Below, piece after piece: positions 14,560 to 23,988 of a stretch of DNA of 64,000 nt. The position numbers and the translations under genes were made by a program. Under the pieces are notes generated by a model. The model was not told the origin of the DNA and did no database searches. It worked only from the letters and a program-made list of their open reading frames with translations. The first letter of the stretch is position 1; each line of letters opens with the position of its first letter. Source of the DNA: Levilactobacillus huananensis (GTDB taxonomy: Bacteria; Bacillota; Bacilli; Lactobacillales; Lactobacillaceae); the NCBI RefSeq assembly GCF_003946145.1, contig NZ_RHOC01000003.1, positions 124,001 to 188,000 of the forward strand, read 5' to 3'.

Positions 14560-15429
14560 ATGAAGAAACAACTGATGTGTGTGCTTTTAGGTGTGACTGC
14601 CGCTATGGCAATTAGTCTAATCGACACAACCACGGTTCAAGCGGCTTATAAATATAGAACAGTAACTATTGCCGGTGAGACGGTTGACAGAGACCATTTG
14701 AATATGAGTACATATTACAAGGCAACCAAGACGGTTTCGGTTAAAATTGAGTATGAAAAAAATACAGACGAAACAAAAGGCTATACGAAAACAATGAAAC
14801 TACCTAAGGGAACTATTGTTGCTGGAATGATTGTGCCCAAACATAAGTTGTCTAATGGAAAATGGGACGACCAGCTTTCCTTCGTGGTAGAAAATAGGTT
14901 GAACTATGCGTTGTTCAATCGGAACGTGAGGAAAGGCTATCGAGCCGGATACGGTATTGCTTATCCGGTAAGCACCTTCAAAAAGATTAAGACGCCTGCA
15001 TACATGCCCACCTGGAGCTATGGCGATTTGTATTTAGGTGGCGCTAAAGCTATTGATACGACTTCCAAACGCAGTGCGCAGATAACCACAAATGGATACG
15101 TGGAACTTCATGAGATTAATAAGAATGCCACTTTAGACGAGCAATATACGGGAAGACCTTACAGCACAGCGAAAATCGCTAAAACACGGGTGAAGGATGC
15201 AACGCGCTATCTGTATCTGAAAGGCAAGTTAAAGGGATTGAAGACGGTTCGTGTGGGGGAAAAGGGGGCATATCAGTATCGATTGGCTCTAATGAACCGG
15301 CATCAGCCACAGAATCGTAGTTCTTACGATGATGATCGTGGCGAATACTATGACTTTTATAGTCTCTACGCTTTGGGTGGTGTGACTTATTACACGGCGA
15401 TCACTTCGGGAAGTGACGTGGAAGACTAG
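14560..15429 (+). CDS. Secreted protein, paralogue of the 54535 gene
   Basis: 289 residues, ATG after GGGGAGG. Classical signal peptide of about 28 residues ending VQA-AYK. The mature part is Lys/Tyr/Thr-rich and basic, with no LPxTG or membrane anchor, so it is probably secreted or bound non-covalently to the wall. It shares LPKG(T/S)IVAG and a C-terminal block (RYLYLKGKLKGLK ... GAYQYRL against VTYYLAKPVKGVV ... KTYLYRV) with the product at 54535-55494, so the two are paralogues of similar length. Function unknown; the style recalls lactobacillar surface-layer-like and secreted accessory proteins. Confidence 0.8.
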   Translation: MKKQLMCVLLGVTAAMAISLIDTTTVQAAYKYRTVTIAGETVDRDHLNMSTYYKATKTVSVKIEYEKNTDETKGYTKTMKLPKGTIVAGMIVPKHKLSNGKWDDQLSFVVENRLNYALFNRNVRKGYRAGYGIAYPVSTFKKIKTPAYMPTWSYGDLYLGGAKAIDTTSKRSAQITTNGYVELHEINKNATLDEQYTGRPYSTAKIAKTRVKDATRYLYLKGKLKGLKTVRVGEKGAYQYRLALMNRHQPQNRSSYDDDRGEYYDFYSLYALGGVTYYTAITSGSDVED

Positions 15430-15481
15430 GACTATTGAGAAGTGTTCGGTTTAACGGGGTGATTTTAAGCCTTGGTTTTAC

Positions 15482-15532
15482 AAATAGATGGCGAGCCACC
15501 GGAAATGTCTGGTGACTTGCCATCTATTTTTC
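15482..15532. terminator. Bidirectional terminator between secreted-protein and EAL genes
   Basis: AAATAGATGGC / GCCATCTATTT with inner CCACC/GGTG pairing and T runs on both strands; lies between convergent genes. Confidence 0.8.
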
Positions 15533-15605
15533 GAACCAGCCAGTGATTCAAATTTTGATTGCGGTCAACTAAAAAAATCCATCCACAAGAGATGAATTCA
15601 TGTCG

Positions 15606-16268
15606 TTAAAGCTTAAAAAGATGTGGTTTACCGTAGAACCAGCCTTGTCGGAGGTCAACGCCAATACGATTGGCCATATCGTGTTCAGCTTGGTTTTCAA
15701 CACCTTCCAGGATCAGGCGCAGCTTGTATTGGATCGCAATCTTTTGCCAGAAAGCGAGGGCTTCCGGGATGTCGGCTTCTCGCTTTTCTTGACGAAAGTT
15801 CTGCATGGCGAATTTGATCTCACTGGCATAGGACAAGATGGGCTCAAGGTGTTCATAGGTATTTAGCCCGGTTCCAATGTCATCTAAGCTGAGTTGAATA
15901 CCTTGCTCGTCAAAGTAATGGACCTGATCGATGAGCTGCTGGTGGGAGACTTCATCGTCGGTGACTTCCTCTGTAACTTCCAAGACCAAATTAATTGGAT
16001 AGATCTGGTGTTGGGCATTTACGATAGCTGTCGCAATGGTCGGATCAACGAACTGACTCTGATTGACGTTAAATGAGATGGAGCCAATCTTAAGCAAGAG
16101 TTTTTTGGCCGTGCGCTGGATCAGATCGGCCTGGACATCGATTGGAATCGAGGCGAAGTCGTGGGGAAGGATCCACTTGCCATCAACCTGCTGGCGAATC
16201 AGTAATTCATAGCCAATCAATGAGTTATTGGAAGTGTCTAACTGTGGCTGAAGAAAATAACGATACAT
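15606..16268 (-). CDS. EAL-domain cyclic di-GMP phosphodiesterase
   Basis: 220 residues from ATG 16268, with AAGGAGG ten bases upstream; a 13-codon upstream extension has no ribosome binding site. The whole protein is one EAL domain without a sensor. Catalytic positions look intact: the Glu in YELLIR (ELL instead of EAL), Asn in NVNQSQF, Glu in EVTEE, DDIGTG (metal-binding Asp pair), Lys in EIKFA, Glu in EGVEN, and QGWFYGKP. It would hydrolyse c-di-GMP to pGpG in the cytosol. Divergent from the GGDEF gene, forming a synthesis/breakdown pair. Confidence 0.9.
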   Translation of the reverse strand: MYRYFLQPQLDTSNNSLIGYELLIRQQVDGKWILPHDFASIPIDVQADLIQRTAKKLLLKIGSISFNVNQSQFVDPTIATAIVNAQHQIYPINLVLEVTEEVTDDEVSHQQLIDQVHYFDEQGIQLSLDDIGTGLNTYEHLEPILSYASEIKFAMQNFRQEKREADIPEALAFWQKIAIQYKLRLILEGVENQAEHDMANRIGVDLRQGWFYGKPHLFKL

Positions 16269-16510
16269 GATTTGCAATCCTCCTTGCAGGTTATCTTTTA
16301 CCATCATACTGTATTTTAAAACGTTTAAATAGAGGGAGCTAGTAAAACTTTTTGGGGACTAGCAGTTAATTAGTTACTGAATGGGTCGTTTATCTTATGT
16401 AAAGATTTATGGATTTATTAATCATCCTGATTTATGATAGAGAAGTGCTGGGATTTCCGGCAGAATTCAGTGATGGTTGCGACTATCACGCATTAAGGAG
16501 CGCGTTGAGT

Positions 16511-17635
16511 ATGGCTTGGTCACTTTGGCTAGTTCCCCCAATCATTACCAGTATCTTTTTCGTTTTGGGTGTCATTACCCTTTACTGGGCTATTTTCAGC
16601 TGGATTACGGCGCATGTGAAAGCATCGAATAGACCGATCGATGTTAAGAAGGTCCAAATTGCCGTGGGCACGCTCTGTGCGGTGGGGTCAGTCTTTGCTC
16701 TGCAGCTGCTGGTTCGTGATAGTCATTTGTCGTGGACCTTTACAACCTTTCAATTATTGCTCTTAATATTTGTGGCGTATTTTCTTCAATTACGTATTCC
16801 CTATTGGGTAATTTTCATCGCATCTGTGGGCTTCATGTTTTTAAACGGCAATGTGAATCAACCACTCTCATGGGCCTACACAGTCCTCTTTGTCCTGTTT
16901 TACGTGGTCTCGTATCAGCAGAGTGTTCATCTGTGGCGTCGGCCTTTTTTGCGTTACCTAAGCATCGCGGTAATTTTCGCCGCAGTCCTTTGGGGCATTG
17001 TCTGTCTCCGGTTTCACTTGGACTGGCGAACGTATGCCGAAGAATTAGGAAACTATACGATCCTAGTCGTCTTGATGTATGGTTATTTTCAGATTCAGGA
17101 TCGTGATCGGCGTATCAAGGAACGACTCTTCCAATCGGCCAACTGGGATGCACTGACTCACGTCCAGAACTTTGCTGCCTATGACCGAGCGGTGGGACAT
17201 TATTTCCGACATAGCGCCAACCACCAGACAAGATTAGCTATGATTATGTTCGACATTGATCACTTTAAACAAGTGAACGATACCTATGGCCATTTGGCCG
17301 GCGATGAAGTTTTGAAACAGGTCGCTGCGCAAGTCACAGCGGTGCTAAAGAAGTCAGACCCGAAGGCAGTGCTCTACCGAACAGGTGGGGAAGAATTCAA
17401 CATTCTCTTACCTGATTATGATCTAACGATGAGTACGGCTGTGGCGCAGCGAGTCTTCGAGGGGGTCAGGGATCTACGGATTACCTATAACGATGTTACT
17501 ATTCGGGTTACCATCTCGGTTGGAGTTTCCGAACTCCGGGAAATGGATAGTAATCCCTTGGATTTTTACAAGCGGGTTGATGCCAACCTGTATCGCTCCA
17601 AGAAAAATGGTCGAAAACAGATTACGGTCGAGTAA
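16511..17635 (+). CDS. Membrane GGDEF-domain diguanylate cyclase
   Basis: 374 residues from ATG 16511 (AAGGAG ten bases upstream); a longer frame to 16409 has no ribosome binding site. Residues 1-200: about six membrane segments forming an integral sensor. Residues about 210-370: GGDEF domain with substrate helix IMFDIDHFKQVNDTYGHLAG and active site RTGGEEF, so synthesis of c-di-GMP from two GTP is expected. The product-inhibition I-site RxxD is not seen in its usual place. c-di-GMP genes are sparse in Lactobacillaceae. The effector in this strain is not in the window. Confidence 0.9.
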   Translation: MAWSLWLVPPIITSIFFVLGVITLYWAIFSWITAHVKASNRPIDVKKVQIAVGTLCAVGSVFALQLLVRDSHLSWTFTTFQLLLLIFVAYFLQLRIPYWVIFIASVGFMFLNGNVNQPLSWAYTVLFVLFYVVSYQQSVHLWRRPFLRYLSIAVIFAAVLWGIVCLRFHLDWRTYAEELGNYTILVVLMYGYFQIQDRDRRIKERLFQSANWDALTHVQNFAAYDRAVGHYFRHSANHQTRLAMIMFDIDHFKQVNDTYGHLAGDEVLKQVAAQVTAVLKKSDPKAVLYRTGGEEFNILLPDYDLTMSTAVAQRVFEGVRDLRITYNDVTIRVTISVGVSELREMDSNPLDFYKRVDANLYRSKKNGRKQITVE

Positions 17636-17722
17636 TTAAAAATTTTATCAAACGCGGAGGTTCTGCCGTGAAACTTGACAAAGAATAGTGTAAACTTGCT
17701 CCTAGTTATAACGAATGGAGCG

Positions 17723-17935
17723 ATGACGGTGATTCTTTTATTATTAGCACTTCTTCTATTGTTCCCAATCCTGCGGCTGGTTTTTGGCCTGGCAGGATGG
17801 GTCTTAGGATTGGTTGGTACCCTAGTGATTGGAATCGTCATTCTCGTGGCCTTTGCTGCCTTATTTCGTTTTTTCTTAGTGGCAGTATTGGTCGTTGGGG
17901 GTGGCGTTTGGGCTGGACGCGCCTTATTTAATTGA
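17723..17935 (+). CDS. Small hydrophobic membrane protein
   Basis: 70 residues from ATG 17723; a TTG at 17675 in the same frame would add 16 residues. Almost wholly hydrophobic: two long membrane segments (LLLLALLLLFPILRLVFGLA and VILVAFAALFRFFLVAVLVV) and a short tail. No family recognised with certainty. Lies after the GGDEF gene with its own terminator. Confidence 0.6.
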   Translation: MTVILLLLALLLLFPILRLVFGLAGWVLGLVGTLVIGIVILVAFAALFRFFLVAVLVVGGGVWAGRALFN

Positions 17936-17943
17936 GATAATCA

Positions 17944-17973
17944 AAAAGCTTCGGCAATGCCGAGGCTTTTTTC
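17944..17973 (+). terminator. Terminator after the small membrane protein gene
   Basis: AAGCTTCGGCA / TGCCGAGGCTT hairpin followed by T6; A-rich on the other side, so it may also serve the convergent gene at 17980. Confidence 0.8.
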
Positions 17974-17979
17974 AGGTCA

Positions 17980-18309
17980 CTATTCAAATGAGAGTTCCAC
18001 GAGGTAGGTCTTTTTCGCAGTGACGTAGCCAGTGGTAATCCAGACCTCTTGGTAATCTAATTTAGAACTGGTGGTCCGTTCGAAAAAATAGGTGAGAAGA
18101 TCGCCGTTCTTGGCTAGAAAGTCGTCATCCATTCGGTTAACCAGTAAGTGGTTTACTGGAAAGTAAATTTCGGGGTCCGAGACCGTCACGGAATCGGGGA
18201 CACCAATGGCGACAACATTGCTATTGACCTGTGGAATGAAGGTCACCTTTTGTGGGTGTCGATGAATATAGGTTAAGACATTATAGATTGAGTCTGAATT
18301 ACTCGCCAC
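17980..18309 (-). CDS. Hypothetical protein, ~109 residues
   Basis: GTG 18309 chosen since AAGGGAG lies ten bases upstream; the longer frame to 18396 would run into the promoter region of the divergent ABC operon. The protein is soluble, acidic and beta-rich, without cysteines or recognised motifs (NSDSIYNVLTYIHRHPQKVT at the N terminus, YQEVWITTGYVTAKKTYLVE near the end). Function unknown. Confidence 0.65.
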   Translation of the reverse strand: MASNSDSIYNVLTYIHRHPQKVTFIPQVNSNVVAIGVPDSVTVSDPEIYFPVNHLLVNRMDDDFLAKNGDLLTYFFERTTSSKLDYQEVWITTGYVTAKKTYLVELSFE

Positions 18310-18480
18310 GGTTTGATTACTCCCTTCGGTGTCTTCATTGTAACAAATATTTGAAGCTTTACCAGTGCCTAGTCTGTTCCAAATCCTGTATTGCAAACGG
18401 ACTTCAGGCGAGTATAATTATCGCATATGTAGTTTATAGAGTTACTCGATTGTCAATTAAAGAAAGAAGGCCGAGATTCA

Positions 18481-20214
18481 ATGATACGACTTGCCCGAAA
18501 ACATTTGGACTGGTGGGCGGTATTCCTGGCTGTGGCATTCATGGTGGTTCAAGTTATCTGTGATTTGTCATTACCTACGCTGACCTCTGATATTATCGAT
18601 AAGGGGATTGCCCAAAACGATATCGGTTATATCTGGTCAACCGGTGGACGGATGTTACTATTAAGCTTTATCGGCGTACTGGGGTCTGCAGGAAACGTTT
18701 ATTTTGCGGCAACTCAGTCCCAGAAGATGGGGCAACGCATCAGATCATCGATCTTTAAGAAGGTCACATTCTCCTCAACCGAAGAGTTTGAGACGGTTGG
18801 GAATGCGTCTTTGATTACCCGGACCACCAATGACGTGGTTCAGATTCAAAACGTTATGGTGCAAATGCTCCGGATGATGTTAATGGCACCTATCATGTTG
18901 ATTGGTGCCGGGGTTCTGGCATATGTCAAGAGTCCACAACTCACGATGGTCTTCCTGGTCGCATTGCCTGTATTAGCAGTCTTTACCGGTGCGATCATGT
19001 ACTTTGCTGTTCCGCTATTTAAGAGCTTACAAAAGAAAATTGATCGTATTAATTTAACCTTTAGAGAAGGGCTAACGGGGGTTCGGGTTATCCGTGCTTT
19101 CAATCAAGATCAATTTGAACAGGATCGTTTTGAAGGGGCCAACCAGGACTACACGAAGACTGGGATTAAGGTTTTCATGATTGTGTCGCTGATGTTTCCA
19201 GTGATTACTCTCATTATTAGTGGAACTAATATTGGGATCGTTTGGTTTGGGGGACAATTGATTGCTAACCAATCCATGGCGGTCGGAAACCTAGTGGCGT
19301 TCATGACCTACGCCACTCAAATCTTGATTAGTTTCATGATGGTTTCCATGATTTTCGTTTTCGTGCCACGAGCTCAAGCCTCAGCTGCACGAATTAACGA
19401 AGTCATGGATCTGAAGTCTAAGATCAACGATGTGGATCAACCAGTTAGCTTGAAGGACAGCAAGTCGAGCCTTGAGTTCGACCACGTGAACTTCCGCTAC
19501 ACCGGTGCCGAAGAGCTCGCCCTAAAGGACGTGAACTTCAGTGCCACGGCTGGGCAGACGGTTGCTATTATTGGGGGAACTGGGTCGGGGAAATCGACAC
19601 TGGTTAACCTGATTCCCCGATTATTTGACCCCGAAAGCGGTCAAATTCGGGTCAATGGAACCGCGTTAACGGCAATTAGCCAACACGATCTTCATGACGT
19701 TGTGTCCATCACGCAACAGAAGGCTGTGCTCTTCTCCGGCGATATTCGGGGGAACATGACTTATGGCATGACAGACGCGACGGACGACCAAATTTGGCAT
19801 GCTCTGGACGTTGCCCAAGCGAGTGATTTCGTCAAGGAAGAAGGCGGGCTTGAGGCCACCGTTGAACAAGATGGGGCAAACTTCTCTGGTGGTCAACGGC
19901 AACGACTCGTCATTGCCCGGACGATTTTGAAGCGCGCTAGTGTCTACATTTTCGATGACTCCTTCTCAGCGTTGGACTTTAAGACGGACTCTTTGTTACG
20001 GCAGGAGTTGCGTAAGGACCAACAGGTTCAAGATGGGGTTACCGTCATTGTGGCCCAACGGGTCTCAACGGTTGCTGATGCCGACTTGATCTTAGTGGTT
20101 GATGAAGGCAAAATCGTGGGTCAAGGGACGCATGATGAACTGAAAGCAAACAACAAGACTTACCAAGAAATTCTCGAATCACAACTGCGGAAGGGGGATG
20201 TTGTCGATGCGTAA
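18481..20214 (+). CDS. ABC exporter half-transporter, degenerate-site subunit (LmrC/BmrC-like)
   Basis: 577 residues: six-helix exporter membrane domain (about 1-310) fused to a nucleotide-binding domain (about 335-577). Walker A GGTGSGKST, signature NFSGGQRQR, Walker B VYIFDDSFSALD. The catalytic Glu after Walker B is Asp, the hallmark of the non-hydrolysing site in heterodimeric exporters such as LmrCD, BmrCD and TM287/288. Overlaps its partner by 8 bp, so the two are translationally coupled and form one heterodimer. Likely multidrug or lipid/peptide export; substrate unknown. Confidence 0.92.
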   Translation: MIRLARKHLDWWAVFLAVAFMVVQVICDLSLPTLTSDIIDKGIAQNDIGYIWSTGGRMLLLSFIGVLGSAGNVYFAATQSQKMGQRIRSSIFKKVTFSSTEEFETVGNASLITRTTNDVVQIQNVMVQMLRMMLMAPIMLIGAGVLAYVKSPQLTMVFLVALPVLAVFTGAIMYFAVPLFKSLQKKIDRINLTFREGLTGVRVIRAFNQDQFEQDRFEGANQDYTKTGIKVFMIVSLMFPVITLIISGTNIGIVWFGGQLIANQSMAVGNLVAFMTYATQILISFMMVSMIFVFVPRAQASAARINEVMDLKSKINDVDQPVSLKDSKSSLEFDHVNFRYTGAEELALKDVNFSATAGQTVAIIGGTGSGKSTLVNLIPRLFDPESGQIRVNGTALTAISQHDLHDVVSITQQKAVLFSGDIRGNMTYGMTDATDDQIWHALDVAQASDFVKEEGGLEATVEQDGANFSGGQRQRLVIARTILKRASVYIFDDSFSALDFKTDSLLRQELRKDQQVQDGVTVIVAQRVSTVADADLILVVDEGKIVGQGTHDELKANNKTYQEILESQLRKGDVVDA

Positions 20215-22048
20215 TGGACGTGGATCGGCCATGAAACAGCGGCCACAAAGCTTTTGGAAGACGACGTTCCGCTTGTTCCGCTACATGAAACGTTGGCTGT
20301 TTGGGATTTTTATTGTCCTGGCTTTTGCCGCGGTAGCGGTTATTCTGCAGATTAAGACGCCCAAGATCTTAGGAAAAGCAACGACTGAGTTATTTAAGGG
20401 TGTTCTGAAGGGCCAAGCAGAACTGAAGGCTGGGTTGCCCATCCATAGTTTTCCGGTCGACTTTGGTAAGATCGGTCAAATTTTACTGGTTGTTGGGATT
20501 ATGTATGGGGTTGCGGCAATCTTTAACGTGATTCAATCGGTTATCATGAATTGGATTGCGCAAAAGGTGGTTTACCAACTTCGGAGTGACTTGAAGCACA
20601 AAATGCAACGGCTACCAATCAGTTACTATGACACTCATAGTAATGGGGATTTGATGTCACGGATGGCCAATGATATGGATAATATCGGAGGAACCCTACA
20701 ACAGACCCTTTCACAACTTGTGACGAGTGTCTTGACCTTCTTTGGGGTCTTATACATGATGCTCACAATTAGTGGGTGGTTGACCCTGGTGGCGTTACTT
20801 TCCGTGCCATTGAGTCTGGTGGTTGTGATGATTGTGGCACCAAAGTCACAACGTTTCTTTGCAGGTCAACAAAAGAACCTGGGGCTATTGAACAATACGG
20901 TTGAAGAAACCTATGCTGGTCACACCGTGGTCAAGACGTTCAACCGGGAAAAAGCGACACAAGAACAATTTGAAGAACACAATAAGAAATATTATCAGTC
21001 AGCCTGGAAGGCCCAATTTGTCTCCAGTCTGATCTTCCCATTGATGAACTTCGTCAAGAACTTGGATTATCTGGCTGTCGCCGTTATTGGTGGAATTCAG
21101 GTGGCTCATGGTCAAGTGAGCTTGGGGAACGTTCAAGCTTTCTTGCAATACACCAACCAATTCTCACAACCCATCACGCAAATGGCCAACTTGACCAATA
21201 CAATTCAGGCCACGATTGCCTCTGCAGAACGGGTTTTCGCTGTCTTGGATGAGGAAGAAATGACTGAACCGGAAACGACGCCGTTACCAACGGCAACTGC
21301 TGCTGGTGACAGTGTGATTGAATTTGATGACGTTGCTTTCCAGTATAACGAAGAAAACCCATTGATCGCAGACTTCAATCTGAAGGTGAAACCAGGTGAA
21401 ATGGTGGCCATTGTCGGACCTACCGGGGCCGGGAAGACGACGATTATTAACCTGTTGGAACGCTTCTACGATGTTAACTCCGGACAAATTAAGTACCGGG
21501 GTCAGGATACGAAGACAGCGAAACGGTCTGATCTCCGTCGGAACTTTGCTATGGTGCTTCAAGATACTTGGCTCTTTACGGGGTCGATCTTCGATAACAT
21601 CAAGTATGGTCGTGAGAACGCCACGGAGGATGATGTATACGCCGCCGCCAAGGCTGCTCACGCTGATACCTTTATCCGTCAATTACCGGAAGGGTATGAC
21701 ACTATCTTGAATGAGTCCGCAACGAACATTTCACAAGGGCAACGCCAATTGTTGACGATTGCGCGGGCCTTTGTGGCGAACCCCGATGTCTTGATCTTAG
21801 ATGAGGCAACAAGTTCCGTGGATACTCGGACTGAAATGCTGATTCAACACGCTATGGAACGGCTGTTAGCTGGCCGGACCAGCTTCGTGGTGGCTCATCG
21901 ACTCTCGACAATTCAAAATGCCGAGAACATCGTGGTCATGAATCATGGGCACATTGTTGAAACGGGTAACCATGACAGTCTCTTGGCTGCCAATGGGTTC
22001 TACGCCGACCTGTACAACAGTCAATTTACCGGAAACAACTTAGCCTAA
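20207..22048 (+). CDS. ABC exporter half-transporter, catalytic partner (LmrD/BmrD-like)
   Basis: 613 residues from ATG 20207, nine bases after AAGGGGG; the ATG at 20198 abuts the ribosome binding site. Membrane domain about 25-345, nucleotide-binding domain about 370-613 with Walker A GPTGAGKTT and Walker B VLILDEATSSVD carrying the catalytic Glu. Its own signature motif is altered (NISQGQRQ), complementary to the altered Walker B of the partner, so only one of the two composite ATP sites is canonical. Followed by a terminator. Confidence 0.92.
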   Translation: MRNGRGSAMKQRPQSFWKTTFRLFRYMKRWLFGIFIVLAFAAVAVILQIKTPKILGKATTELFKGVLKGQAELKAGLPIHSFPVDFGKIGQILLVVGIMYGVAAIFNVIQSVIMNWIAQKVVYQLRSDLKHKMQRLPISYYDTHSNGDLMSRMANDMDNIGGTLQQTLSQLVTSVLTFFGVLYMMLTISGWLTLVALLSVPLSLVVVMIVAPKSQRFFAGQQKNLGLLNNTVEETYAGHTVVKTFNREKATQEQFEEHNKKYYQSAWKAQFVSSLIFPLMNFVKNLDYLAVAVIGGIQVAHGQVSLGNVQAFLQYTNQFSQPITQMANLTNTIQATIASAERVFAVLDEEEMTEPETTPLPTATAAGDSVIEFDDVAFQYNEENPLIADFNLKVKPGEMVAIVGPTGAGKTTIINLLERFYDVNSGQIKYRGQDTKTAKRSDLRRNFAMVLQDTWLFTGSIFDNIKYGRENATEDDVYAAAKAAHADTFIRQLPEGYDTILNESATNISQGQRQLLTIARAFVANPDVLILDEATSSVDTRTEMLIQHAMERLLAGRTSFVVAHRLSTIQNAENIVVMNHGHIVETGNHDSLLAANGFYADLYNSQFTGNNLA

Positions 22049-22065
22049 TTTATGCAATTAGAATA

Positions 22066-22099
22066 AGGACCCGTAGCGCTTGGCGCTTGGGTCCTTTTT
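22066..22099 (+). terminator. Terminator of the ABC operon
   Basis: AGGACCC / GGGTCCT with inner AGCGC/GCGCT, then TTTTT. Confidence 0.85.
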
Positions 22100-22198
22100 G
22101 GTAATTATTTGGTAAACTTCTGTTCTCGAGTTCGGGATACCGTTGCAATCGGTGACTGTCGATGGGTAGAATGGGAGAAAGAAACAGGAGGTGGCAAG

Positions 22199-23218
22199 AT
22201 GGGTTATCCACATACAAAGGCAGCCCTCCAGCGGCTCGTCACGGAACACGTGGTGCCGGGAGTTAGTTACGCCTTGATCGATGGTGATCGGGTCGAGACC
22301 GGTCAGATGGGGGTGGCGGCGCTGGTTCCTCAGCGTGAGACGTTACGTCCAGGAATGCAGTATGACGTGGCTTCCTTGACGAAGGTTGTGGGCACCCTAT
22401 CGGTAACCTTACAGCTCTTGGCCCAGGGGCGGCTTAGTCTTGAAGATCCGATTACCCGTTGGCTACCAGAATGGGGAGATTCGCGGGTCACGGTGCGTCA
22501 CTTGTTGACGCATACCTCCGGAATTACCGGGTATATTCCCAATCGAAACAAACTGCCGGCCGATGGCTTAAAGGCGGGGTTATTAGGCCTTCACGTGGGA
22601 CCAACATTTAATCATAAAATGGTCTACGCCGATGTGAATTATATCTTTATGGGGTGGATTATTGAGAAAATATTAGGTCTGTCGGTGCAGACAGCCATTA
22701 CGCAGCGAGTTTTGGAACCATTGGGGATGCGTCACAGTACATTTACACCCAATAACCCTTTGCAGTGTATTCCCACAGCTGTTGAACCTGGGCGGGGCTT
22801 AGTTCGAGGGATCGTTCACGATCCCAAAGGCTGGGTTTTGGCCCGTCACTGTGGATCGGCCGGGTTGTTCAGCACGGTTGATGATCTGGTACTCTTCTGT
22901 CAGGCCTATTTACATCCCGAGAGGGTAGCCAGCGTACTCCCCCCAACCCTGATTCATGATTTGCTTCGGGACTGGACGCCTACTGGTCAGGCTGGTCGAT
23001 CGCTTGGGTGGGCCCTGACCGCGACCGCTTGGCCGCAACCCCATCGGGTGCTGTGGCACTCTGGCTTCACGGGAACCTATCTGGTATTGGATCCCGTGGC
23101 CGATCAGGCGATGGTCTTTCTCTCTAACCGGGTTCATCCCGTGGCTCCGAACGAACCGTATCTTGATCAGCGAAATGCGGTGATTGGAACTTACTTAGCG
23201 GAGAAGTCCCGCTTATAA
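22199..23218 (+). CDS. Beta-lactamase-fold serine hydrolase
   Basis: 339 residues, ATG 22199 with AGGAGG seven bases upstream; the upstream frame is open but lacks start signals. Class C beta-lactamase/penicillin-binding-protein fold: SxxK nucleophile in SLTK (about residue 60), second motif in YADVNY, third motif HSGFTGT. No signal peptide, so it acts in the cytosol, which argues for an esterase or peptidase role rather than beta-lactam resistance. Substrate unknown. Convergent with gatD across a shared terminator. Confidence 0.88.
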   Translation: MGYPHTKAALQRLVTEHVVPGVSYALIDGDRVETGQMGVAALVPQRETLRPGMQYDVASLTKVVGTLSVTLQLLAQGRLSLEDPITRWLPEWGDSRVTVRHLLTHTSGITGYIPNRNKLPADGLKAGLLGLHVGPTFNHKMVYADVNYIFMGWIIEKILGLSVQTAITQRVLEPLGMRHSTFTPNNPLQCIPTAVEPGRGLVRGIVHDPKGWVLARHCGSAGLFSTVDDLVLFCQAYLHPERVASVLPPTLIHDLLRDWTPTGQAGRSLGWALTATAWPQPHRVLWHSGFTGTYLVLDPVADQAMVFLSNRVHPVAPNEPYLDQRNAVIGTYLAEKSRL

Positions 23219-23235
23219 ATAATCGTAGTAATGAA

Positions 23236-23273
23236 AAATGCCACTCCGAGAAGCCTTTCTCAGAGTGGCATTT
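23236..23273. terminator. Bidirectional terminator
   Basis: AAATGCCACTC / GAGTGGCATTT with an inner GAGAA/TTCTC pairing, between the convergent serine hydrolase and gatD genes. Confidence 0.85.
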
Positions 23274-23283
23274 GTATTTAAAT

Positions 23284-23988
23284 TTAGAAGGTAGCAGGAA
23301 TTGGTAAGGCTTCCTGTTGACTAAAGTCGGCCGTTGGGAACTTCCGCTTTAGGGCGGCAACCAAGAGGTGCTTGGCGATGTCGCCGTTGCGAGTCAAGAT
23401 GGGGCCGTGAAAGTAGGAGCAGTAAACGTTCTTGTAGATGGCACCTTCAGTGCCATCCTCGCCGTTATTACCCTTACCGGAAACCACGTTACCCAAGGGG
23501 CGTTCGTCAGTTCCTAGGAAGGTCCGACCTTGATGGTTTTCGAAACCGTGGTAGGTCTCGCCAGTCTCCTGGTTCTTGATCACGATATTACCAATAAATC
23601 GATTGTTGTTCTGGGCCAGCGTATAGTGGTCGAGGGCACCAATCCCAGGCAACTTTTCCCCGTTGGCCCCAATGTAGTAGTGACCTAAGAGTTGAAAGCC
23701 CCCACAGATGGCAAGCAACGGACCGTCGGACTCGATGAACTTGGTCAGTTCGGCTTTTTTAGTTTGGATGTCTTGGGAAACGATGGTCTGTTCGAAGTCC
23801 TGGCCCCCACCAAAGAAGGCGAGGTCATAGTCAGCAGCGTGGAAGTTTTCCTCCAGGCTGACGACCTTAACGTTTAAGTGAACATCCATTTGCTTGGCAT
23901 AGTAGTTTAACGCTAGAATATTGCCGACGTCTCCATAGGTATTCATTAAGTCTCCATATAGGTGAGCCACGTTTAATTCGTAGGTCAT
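23284..23988 (-). CDS. gatD: Lipid II isoglutaminyl synthase, glutamine amidotransferase subunit GatD
   Basis: 234 residues. Class I glutamine amidotransferase: Cys nucleophile in AICGGFQLLG (about residue 95), His in YFHGP near 190. With MurT it amidates the alpha-carboxyl of D-Glu in lipid II, supplying ammonia from glutamine. Its start overlaps the murT stop by 4 bp, so translation is coupled. Length and partner match the family exactly. Confidence 0.95.
   Translation of the reverse strand: MTYELNVAHLYGDLMNTYGDVGNILALNYYAKQMDVHLNVKVVSLEENFHAADYDLAFFGGGQDFEQTIVSQDIQTKKAELTKFIESDGPLLAICGGFQLLGHYYIGANGEKLPGIGALDHYTLAQNNNRFIGNIVIKNQETGETYHGFENHQGRTFLGTDERPLGNVVSGKGNNGEDGTEGAIYKNVYCSYFHGPILTRNGDIAKHLLVAALKRKFPTADFSQQEALPIPATF

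Noticed and set aside
17668-17688. Six-codon leader frame (GTG after GGAGG) before the small membrane protein
   Set aside because: Well-placed ribosome binding site but no attenuator structure follows; more likely chance.
22199-23218. Beta-lactamase (antibiotic resistance) reading of the serine hydrolase
   Set aside because: The fold is shared with esterases and peptidases, and there is no signal peptide, so a periplasmic or extracellular beta-lactamase is not supported.
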